A DNA stretch of 38,443 nucleotides from Clostridiaceae bacterium. GTDB lineage: Bacteria > Bacillota > Clostridia > DSM-8532. The stretch lies in contig JAAYPS010000065.1 of NCBI GenBank assembly GCA_012519655.1, positions 1 through 38,443 on the forward strand, in the 5' to 3' direction. The position numbers and the translations under genes were made by a program. How positions within the stretch are numbered: the first letter of the stretch is position 1; each line of letters opens with the position of its first letter. This document shows, in pieces, positions 32,954 through 38,443 of the stretch. The notes under the pieces are model-generated. The model saw only the letters and a program-made list of their open reading frames with translations. It did no database searches and had not been told where the DNA came from.

Positions 32954-33736
32954 TTATTTTGCAATAATAAACTCAATTCTTCTATTTCTATTACGTCCAT
33001 CGTAAGTATTATTATCGTCTATGGGCTGGAATTCGCCGCATCCAGCAGCTGTTAGCCTTGATGGATCTAAGCCAAGGTTGTTAACCAAATATACAACTAC
33101 ATTTGTTGCTCTTCTTGTAGATAACTCCCAATTAGATGGAAAAAGAGCAGTGTTTATGGGTACAGTATCGGTATGTCCTTCAACTATAATATCGTTATCT
33201 AAATCCTTTAGTGAGTTTGCTAAAAATGTAAGAGTACTTTTACCCTCTTCTAAGATTTCAGCGCTTCCAGGTTCAAACAGAATTTGCGAATTCAGTCTTA
33301 CAATAAGAAAATTATTCTCTTCAATAATATCTACTAAATCCATAATACCTAACTCTTCAAAGTCCTTTTCTATCTGTGTCCTTGCTGCCGAGAGTTTTTG
33401 TTCCTTAATTTTTTCCTTGTCATCAAGTATGATTTCTCCAGCATTTTCAATATAGCGTTCGTTGTCAACTATTTTGTCACCCGTATCATCAGGATTAACG
33501 AAATTTACTGTTAATATCCTTTTGCCCGCATTTTGTTTTAAACTTTCACCACTTAAACTGCCGGCAAAAGAGGTTCTTATTGAAGTTGCAGCGCTTTCAA
33601 ACTTCTGCGCATCGACAGTCGCCATGGAAAAGAGCAGCACAAAAAAACAAACAAGATTTGTCATTAGATCACCATATGTAGTTAACCAAGAACCACCATC
33701 ATCGCCCTCAGGTGGTTTTCTTCTTTCTCTTGCCAT
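32954..33736 (-). CDS. motB: Flagellar stator protein MotB
   Basis: Stator subunit anchoring MotA to peptidoglycan. A short cytoplasmic N terminus leads into one membrane helix with TYGDLMTNLVCFFVLLFSM; Asp23 is the ion-carrying residue. A linker and plug region follow, then an OmpA-like peptidoglycan-binding domain (about 125-260) with VEGHTDTVPI, NWELSTRRA and NRRIEFII. At 260 residues it is typical. Coupling ion (H+ or Na+) is not clear. It lies 33 bp after motA. No flagellar structural genes are in the window. Confidence 0.93.
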   Translation of the reverse strand: MARERRKPPEGDDGGSWLTTYGDLMTNLVCFFVLLFSMATVDAQKFESAATSIRTSFAGSLSGESLKQNAGKRILTVNFVNPDDTGDKIVDNERYIENAGEIILDDKEKIKEQKLSAARTQIEKDFEELGIMDLVDIIEENNFLIVRLNSQILFEPGSAEILEEGKSTLTFLANSLKDLDNDIIVEGHTDTVPINTALFPSNWELSTRRATNVVVYLVNNLGLDPSRLTAAGCGEFQPIDDNNTYDGRNRNRRIEFIIAK

Positions 33737-33769
33737 TTATACACCGCCTAAATATATAATACCCCATTT

Positions 33770-34582
33770 TTAGCCAATAGTGTTGGCGCTACCGGTATTT
33801 GTTTCATCTGAAGCAATGAGTTTTTCATATTCCATCCTCTGATCAGGAGATAGGAATGTTTTTAACCTGTGTTCCATAATCCGTGGGTTTTCTCCAGACT
33901 GAATTGACAAAACCCCTTCAATGATCATTTCCTTTAGCCTCATCTCATCCGAACTTAGCTCCTCCAATTTTGTTGCAATAGGAGCACATATCCAGTTTGC
34001 CAATACACAGCCATAGAAAGTGGTTACCAATGCGAGTGACATTGCAGGACCAATCGCTGCTGGGTCATCCAAAGCCTTAAGAAGATTTATTAACCCCAAC
34101 ATTGTTCCTATCATACCCCAAGCAGGAAACTGAGCATTGAAAGTCTTAAATATAGCTATACCTTTTCCGTGTCTTATAGCCATATTATCGAGTTCTAACT
34201 GCATGGAATCTCTGATAATTTCAGGTTCTACACCATCAACAACAAGCTCCAGTGCTTTTTTCAAATAATTATCCTCAATGTCCTCTTGTCCTGACTCTAA
34301 AGCCAAAAGACCTTCTCGTCTTGCTTTTTGGGACATCTCCACGAGCATTTGAATTGTTCTAAAAGGTGACTGTAGCTCTCTTCGAAAAAGTTTTGGAAGT
34401 GCCTTAAAAACATTTTTAAAGTCTTCAAGACTAAAGGCAACAAGTGTAGATGCAATCCCTCCGCCCGCTGTAACTACTAACGAACTTACACTAAGAAACG
34501 AGGTAATGTCTCCTCCATCGTACATGCCGTAAATTAGAAATGCAATTCCTAATACAATACCTAATAAAGTTGCAAGATCCAT
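33770..34582 (-). CDS. motA: Flagellar stator protein MotA
   Basis: Four-helix proton/sodium channel subunit that pushes on the rotor. Helices lie near 5-20, 30-48, 150-172 and 180-200; the pore helices carry AWGMIGTMLGLINLL and ALVTTFYGCVLANW. The cytoplasmic loop between helices 2 and 3 has charged stretches for rotor contact (RRELQSPF, MSQKARREG). At 270 residues it is typical. ATG follows GGGAG. It starts the motA-motB pair behind a candidate sigma-D promoter. Confidence 0.94.
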   Translation of the reverse strand: MDLATLLGIVLGIAFLIYGMYDGGDITSFLSVSSLVVTAGGGIASTLVAFSLEDFKNVFKALPKLFRRELQSPFRTIQMLVEMSQKARREGLLALESGQEDIEDNYLKKALELVVDGVEPEIIRDSMQLELDNMAIRHGKGIAIFKTFNAQFPAWGMIGTMLGLINLLKALDDPAAIGPAMSLALVTTFYGCVLANWICAPIATKLEELSSDEMRLKEMIIEGVLSIQSGENPRIMEHRLKTFLSPDQRMEYEKLIASDETNTGSANTIG

Positions 34583-34613
34583 AAATCATACTCCCATCTT
34601 GAAAGTACTATTT

Positions 34614-34633
34614 TTTTGTTATATATAACAAAA
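34614..34633. repeat. Perfect 20-bp palindrome in the motA leader
   Basis: TTTTGTT-ATATAT-AACAAAA is fully symmetric and lies about 30 bp before the motA start codon, downstream of the candidate promoter. It could be an operator for a dimeric repressor or, as RNA, a weak hairpin. Confidence 0.5.
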
Positions 34634-34665
34634 GAATGTATAATTAATTTTAGTTTCTTAAGGAT

Positions 34666-34692
34666 ATATCGTAATATTTGCGTTGTAACTTA
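34666..34692 (-). promoter_or_regulatory. Candidate sigma-D (motility) promoter of motAB
   Basis: On the minus strand TAAG (34689-34692), 15 bp, then TACGATAT (34666-34673). The sigma-D/sigma-28 consensus is TAAA-N15-GCCGATAT, so 9 of 12 positions agree. Motility context supports it, but AT-rich DNA makes chance matches possible. Confidence 0.4.
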
Positions 34693-34730
34693 ATAAGTGC
34701 AAAACAGAATTATTCGAAAGTGTGTAATAA

Positions 34731-34759
34731 TTGATAAAAACTACTATTACTAATACTAT
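34731..34759 (+). promoter_or_regulatory. argF promoter
   Basis: TTGATA (34731-34736) and TACTAT (34754-34759), spacer 17 bp. The start near 34766 lies directly in front of the ARG-box palindromes. Confidence 0.6.
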
Positions 34760-34767
34760 AAATATGT

Positions 34768-34801
34768 TGCATTTTTATACATTAAGATGTATAATCATAC
34801 A
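34768..34801 (+). promoter_or_regulatory. Two ARG-box-like ArgR operators before argF
   Basis: TGCAT-TTTT-ATACA (34768-34781) and TGTAT-AATC-ATACA (34788-34801) are 14-bp dyads of the ARG-box form TGnAT-N4-ATnCA. Their centres are 20 bp apart, about two helical turns, as expected for one ArgR hexamer on a box pair. They cover the first transcribed bases, so binding would repress argF. Confidence 0.75.
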
Positions 34802-34825
34802 ATACATTTTCTTTGGAGGGGTATC

Positions 34826-35749
34826 ATGAAACATCTATTATGTTTAAACGATTGGACTTCGGAAGAAATATTGGCGGTATTAGACTTAGCCGATAAGTTG
34901 AAGTACGAAAATAAAAATAAAATTGCGCATGATCATCATCTTAAGGGAAAAACTTTAGGAATGATTTTCTCTAAATCATCAACACGTACCCGAGTCTCCT
35001 TTGAAGTAGGTATGCACCAATTAGGTGGTTATGCCTTGTTTTTAAGTTCTTCGGACATACAAATCGGGCGTGGAGAGACTGTTCACGATACAGCCAAAAC
35101 ATTGTCAAGATATTTAGATGGTATAATGATTCGTACATTTATGCAAAAGGATGTGGAGGACTTAGCTGTATACGGGAATATCCCCATTATTAACGGTCTA
35201 ACCGATGAGTTGCATCCATGCCAAATCTTGGCCGATTTAATGACAATAAGAGAGAAAAAAGGGACACTTAAAGGACTCAAAGTATGTTATGTTGGTGATG
35301 GAAATAATATAGCACATTCTTTATTGATCGGATGTGCAAAAACCCAAACTAATATTTCAATAGCCACTCCAAAAGAATATTTATGCATGCAAAAATATAT
35401 TGATATAGCCATGGGTATTGCAAGTGAAACTGGCAGCAATATCGAAATACTAACCGATCCCAAACAAGCTATTAAAGATGCTGATGTTGTTTATACCGAT
35501 ACTTGGGCTAGTATGGGGATGGAAGATGAAAAGGAACAGCGTGCAATTATCTTCGCTCCATACCAAGTGAATGAGGAATTATTTTCATTAGCAAAACAGA
35601 ATGCAATATTTATGCATTGTCTGCCTGCTTACAGAGGATTTGAAGTAGATAAGGCCATAATAGATGGTCCAAATTCTGTGGTGTTCGATGAAGCTGAAAA
35701 TCGTCTCCATGCACAAAAAGCTGTAATGGTTAAATTGCTTTCAGATTAA
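34826..35749 (+). CDS. argF: Ornithine carbamoyltransferase
   Basis: Joins ornithine and carbamoyl phosphate to citrulline in arginine synthesis. The carbamoyl-phosphate loop SSTRT is at 51-55, HPCQ at 130-133, the ornithine-binding DTWASMG at 225-231 and HCLP at 264-267. Length is 307 residues, typical of a trimeric anabolic enzyme. The frame extends to 34787 but that region is the operator; ATG at 34826 follows GGAGGGG by 5 nt. It is a lone argF, apart from other arg genes, with its own ArgR operators. The anabolic form is favoured over a catabolic one because of that control and the lack of arcA or arcC. Confidence 0.95.
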   Translation: MKHLLCLNDWTSEEILAVLDLADKLKYENKNKIAHDHHLKGKTLGMIFSKSSTRTRVSFEVGMHQLGGYALFLSSSDIQIGRGETVHDTAKTLSRYLDGIMIRTFMQKDVEDLAVYGNIPIINGLTDELHPCQILADLMTIREKKGTLKGLKVCYVGDGNNIAHSLLIGCAKTQTNISIATPKEYLCMQKYIDIAMGIASETGSNIEILTDPKQAIKDADVVYTDTWASMGMEDEKEQRAIIFAPYQVNEELFSLAKQNAIFMHCLPAYRGFEVDKAIIDGPNSVVFDEAENRLHAQKAVMVKLLSD

Positions 35750-35770
35750 ACTTATAAAACTAACACAAAG

Positions 35771-35820
35771 TGCCCAGAGTTATTGTAGTATTATGGTAAC
35801 ATATCAATTCAACTCTGGCA
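35771..35820. repeat. Inverted repeat after argF
   Basis: TGCCCAGAGTT (35771-35781) and AACTCTGGCA (35811-35820) pair over 10 positions with one bulged C around a loop of about 29 nt. No T-tract follows, so it is a poor terminator. It may instead stabilise the argF message. Confidence 0.4.
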
Positions 35821-35878
35821 TCAACCCTACATCAGCAAGATGATTTTTTGATTGTCAACTATTATAGGAGGTCTTTTT

Positions 35879-36355
35879 TTGGATTATTCATTCATAATTA
35901 GGCGTGCTGTACCCGAAGATGCACCAGCTGTTTATCAAATTCTACAAAAAGCTTTCAAAGAATATGCACAAGCTGCAGGTGTTAAAGAACTTGAAGCGCT
36001 TAATGAAAGCATTTCAGATGTTGAACACGAAATAAAAAACAAAGTTGTTTATATTGCAGTTATTGACAACTTAATTATTGGTACTATTCGTGTAGAAATA
36101 ATCGGAGATGAATCCTTTATAAGCAGGTTTGCAGTTAACTCTTCTTATCGAAATATCGGTGTTGGAAAAGCCTTGATGAACCTTGTTGATAAGCATTTAC
36201 AGTTAGAAGGTGTTAAAAGTGTATCCCTATATACCGCTTCCAAGTATGGAACACTGATGCGTTTTTACTATGGTCATGGCTTTTATGTAGAATCCGTCAG
36301 CCATGACAGAGGATATCCGCGTGCTCGGATGGTGAAGGAGTATCCAAGAAAATAG
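35879..36355 (+). CDS. GNAT-family N-acetyltransferase
   Basis: Acetyl-CoA-dependent acetyltransferase of unknown substrate. Residues 1-60 hold the IIRRAVPEDAPAVYQIL start, the central strands follow, then the pyrophosphate-binding VNSSYRNIGVGKALM (R/Q-x-x-G-x-G/A) near 88-103 and the final FYYGHGFYVES. The frame reaches back to a TTG at 35852, but AGGAGG lies inside that extension and serves a TTG at 35879 (8-nt spacing), giving 158 residues. It lies 130 bp after argF; a role in arginine metabolism is possible but not shown. Confidence 0.85.
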   Translation: MDYSFIIRRAVPEDAPAVYQILQKAFKEYAQAAGVKELEALNESISDVEHEIKNKVVYIAVIDNLIIGTIRVEIIGDESFISRFAVNSSYRNIGVGKALMNLVDKHLQLEGVKSVSLYTASKYGTLMRFYYGHGFYVESVSHDRGYPRARMVKEYPRK

Positions 36356-36356
36356 A

Positions 36357-36372
36357 CGTTCATTTCTGAACG
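36357..36372 (-). terminator. Terminator of the transketolase pair
   Basis: CGTTCA-GAAA-TGAACG on the minus strand is followed by TCTATTTTC. It sits immediately beyond the converging GNAT stop codon and may serve both genes. Confidence 0.6.
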
Positions 36373-36413
36373 CCTACCTAAATTCATATTTATCAATATA
36401 TGTTCTGTGCTTT

Positions 36414-37349
36414 TTATAGCATTTGCATTGATTCTATTGCCTTTGCAGCAATATTTTCTGCGGTTAATCCGTAAATTTCAAGTAATTCATATGGGTTACC
36501 TGATTTTCCGAACTTATCTTCAATTCCAACCATTTTTACAGGCACTGGATATTCGCTGGTAACTACTTCAGCAACTGCGCTTCCAAGCCCACCCATAATA
36601 GTATGCTCTTCTGCTGTAACGATACATCCTGTTTCTTTTGCAGCCTTAATAATAATATCCCTGTCTATTGGTTTAATGGTGTGGATATCAATTACTCTGG
36701 CATTAATGTCCTGTTCTGCAAGGATTTTAGCTGCCTCAAGAGCATATTGAACCATAAGGCCATTAGCAATAATACTTACATCGGTACCATCTTTTAGCAC
36801 CATGCCTTTTCCAAATTCAAATTTTGTATTTTCATCATAAATTTGAGGTACTGCTAAACGCCCAAACCTTAAATAAAATGGACCATCATTTTCAATTGCT
36901 GCTTTTACAGCAAACCTTGAAGATGCAGCATCACAAGGGCTAATAATGGATATATTGGGGATGGAACGCATTATTGCGATATCTTCAATTGCCTGATGAG
37001 ATGCACCATCCTCACCAACTGATATCCCCGCATGAGTTGCACCTATTTTAACATTAAGGTTGGGATAACATATGGAGTTTCTTACTTGCTCAAAGGCTCT
37101 TCCTGCTGCGAAAACTGCAAATGAACTTGCAAATACAATTTTCCCACATGTTGCCAAACCTGCTGCAGTACACATTAAATTTGCCTCAGCTATTCCCATA
37201 TTAATATGCCTATCTGGATACTTTTTTTGAAATCCATCTGTTTTCGTAGATTTTGATAAGTCAGCATCCATAACAATTATTCTTTCATCAGATCCAAATT
37301 CGACCAATGCATCGCCATAAGCTGCACGGGTTGCTATATTACCTGCCAT
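36414..37349 (-). CDS. Transketolase, C-terminal subunit
   Basis: Second half of a split transketolase: pyrimidine-binding domain with GIAEANLMCTAAGLA (catalytic Glu), GATHAGISVGEDGASHQ and the C-terminal domain from about 190. About 311 residues. The frame begins with two ATGs; the second (37349) is nine bases from GGAGGG and is preferred, as the first (37355) is only three away. It follows the N-terminal subunit by about 65 bp; the two proteins form the active enzyme of the pentose-phosphate pathway. Confidence 0.92.
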   Translation of the reverse strand: MAGNIATRAAYGDALVEFGSDERIIVMDADLSKSTKTDGFQKKYPDRHINMGIAEANLMCTAAGLATCGKIVFASSFAVFAAGRAFEQVRNSICYPNLNVKIGATHAGISVGEDGASHQAIEDIAIMRSIPNISIISPCDAASSRFAVKAAIENDGPFYLRFGRLAVPQIYDENTKFEFGKGMVLKDGTDVSIIANGLMVQYALEAAKILAEQDINARVIDIHTIKPIDRDIIIKAAKETGCIVTAEEHTIMGGLGSAVAEVVTSEYPVPVKMVGIEDKFGKSGNPYELLEIYGLTAENIAAKAIESMQML

Positions 37350-37415
37350 AAACATTCACCCTCCGTTATCTGAAAATTACACTTTAGCTTTTTGCACATA
37401 CTTGCGCAAAATGTG

Positions 37416-38258
37416 TTATGCATCTAATGATGCCAAATACTCATCCAACTCTGCTATAGCTCTATCGCGTTCTTCAGGTTTTGGTGCAACACCATGCCAA
37501 CCTGCCTGACCTTCCATAAAGGAAACTCCTTTTCCTTTAATTGAATGAGCAACAATCATATTTGGTTTTCCTTTTTGATTTTTAGCATTCTCAATAGCTT
37601 TTTCAATCTGCTCATAATCATGGGCATCTATGGATTGAACATACCATCCAAAAGCCTCAAATTTATCTGCGATTGGTTCAGGATTCATTACATCTGTGAT
37701 TTTACCATCAATTTGTAATCCATTATAGTCAACAAAGCAAATCATGTTATCGAGTTTATAATGTGCTGCTGCCATGGATGCTTCCCAAATTAGTCCTTCT
37801 TCAAGTTCTCCATCTCCCAAGCCCACAAATACGCGATAATCTTTATTGTCGATTTTTCCAGCCAAAGCCATACCAACAGCGGCAGACATTCCTTGAGCTA
37901 AAGAACCTGTAGACATATCTACACCCGGAACCGTTCTCATATGTGGATGACCTTCAAGATAACTATCTGTTTTTCTAAGCGTCTCCAAATCTTCTACAGG
38001 GAAAAAGCCTCTTTCTGCAAGTGTTGAATAAAGTACAGGAGCACAATGACCTTTTGACATCACGAACCTATCTCTATCAGGATTTTTAGGTTCTTTAGGA
38101 TCAATATTCATTTCCTTGAAATATAAATAGGTCATAATATCTGTAATTGACAAAGAACCTCCTGGATGACCACTACCTGCGGAACAGGTTGCCCTTAGAA
38201 TTCCTTTTCGGATGTTTGTTGCTGTTTTTTTCAAAGACAATATTTCCTTTTGTTCCAT
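37416..38258 (-). CDS. Transketolase, N-terminal subunit
   Basis: Thiamine-diphosphate-binding half. SAGSGHPGGSLS lies near residue 27, MSKGHCAPVLYS follows, and the diphosphate motif GDGELEEG...DYNGLQIDG is intact. About 280 residues. A GTG at 38264 is only 2 nt from AAAGGA, whereas the ATG at 38258 is 8 nt away and is preferred. Upstream lies a candidate promoter, so this is the first gene of a two-gene unit. Beyond the promoter, to the right edge, nothing more was recognised. Confidence 0.92.
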   Translation of the reverse strand: MEQKEILSLKKTATNIRKGILRATCSAGSGHPGGSLSITDIMTYLYFKEMNIDPKEPKNPDRDRFVMSKGHCAPVLYSTLAERGFFPVEDLETLRKTDSYLEGHPHMRTVPGVDMSTGSLAQGMSAAVGMALAGKIDNKDYRVFVGLGDGELEEGLIWEASMAAAHYKLDNMICFVDYNGLQIDGKITDVMNPEPIADKFEAFGWYVQSIDAHDYEQIEKAIENAKNQKGKPNMIVAHSIKGKGVSFMEGQAGWHGVAPKPEERDRAIAELDEYLASLDA

Positions 38259-38340
38259 AAACACAGTCCTTTCTATCTGAAATTGATATATAAATTTTCT
38301 ATACGTATAACTATATATTATGTAATTATAAGCAATTAAA

Positions 38341-38369
38341 AGTATAACTTAAAAATATAACTACGTCCA
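38341..38369 (-). promoter_or_regulatory. Candidate promoter of the transketolase pair
   Basis: TGGACG (38364-38369) and TATACT (38341-38346) on the minus strand, spacer 17 bp. A second TATAAT closer to the gene lacks a good -35, so the choice is uncertain. Confidence 0.4.
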
Positions 38370-38443
38370 GTTAATCAGCTCTAAAATTTGAATGCTATTT
38401 GAATTATTAAAATACTAATTCCAATAAATTGAAAACAAAAAAC

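Overview
The window is chromosomal DNA from a low-G+C, Gram-positive, fermentative and probably motile anaerobe, most likely of class Clostridia. The grounds are AT-rich intergenic DNA with TTGaca/TATAAT-type promoters, strong purine-rich ribosome binding sites, frequent TTG and GTG starts, a bifunctional AdhE under Rex-type operators, a Bacillus-type SOS box at recA, a tetrahydrofolate riboswitch on folT, and the Firmicute order nusB-xseA-xseB-ispA-dxs-tlyA-nadK-argR-recN. No phage, insertion sequence, CRISPR array, tRNA or rRNA was recognised. Most genes lie on the minus strand.

Layout from left to right. 1-152 is an imperfect tandem repeat. 173-5216 holds nth, glgA, pnp and rpsO on the minus strand, with leader hairpins before pnp and rpsO. 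5472-6267 is a plus-strand corrinoid-protein gene with its own promoter and terminator. 6335-8441 holds an iron alcohol dehydrogenase and folT; folT is preceded by a promoter, a THF riboswitch and an anti-Shine-Dalgarno helix. 8539-10577 is recX and recA with a promoter and SOS box. 10586-29130 is a long minus-strand run of housekeeping genes read from a promoter before nusB: nusB, xseA, xseB, ispA, [GH43], [OLE RNA, oapA], dxs, tlyA, [adhE, a phosphotransferase], nadK, argR, recN, ysxC, cinA, murJ.

The most notable object is a roughly 650-nt gene-free but highly structured segment at about 24458-25106. It has its own strong promoter, its ends pair in a perfect 10-bp helix, and it lies directly upstream of a four-helix membrane protein and dxs. 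This is the known context of OLE (ornate, large, extremophilic) RNA and its membrane partner OapA. Here a GH43 glycosidase gene separates OLE from ispA, and adhE sits two genes beyond dxs. This is a new locus for a known system rather than an unknown one, but it would be invisible in a gene-only annotation.

The right third (29152-38369) is accessory and divergent: a zinc-ribbon/CD225 membrane protein with a DUF2752 partner, three small minus-strand genes of unknown or poorly known role, DUF378, a 55-codon gene, motAB, argF behind two ARG-box-like palindromes, a GNAT acetyltransferase, and a split transketolase. ArgR is encoded in the same window as its probable target argF.

Taken together the window joins DNA repair (nth, recA, recX, recN, xseAB), RNA decay and translation (pnp, rpsO, tlyA, nusB), isoprenoid synthesis (ispA, dxs), NAD(P) and redox balance (nadK, adhE, Fe-ADH), and several visible regulatory circuits (THF riboswitch, SOS, Rex, ArgR, probable r-protein leader). 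All assignments come from reading the sequence and from memory of the families. No database search was run.
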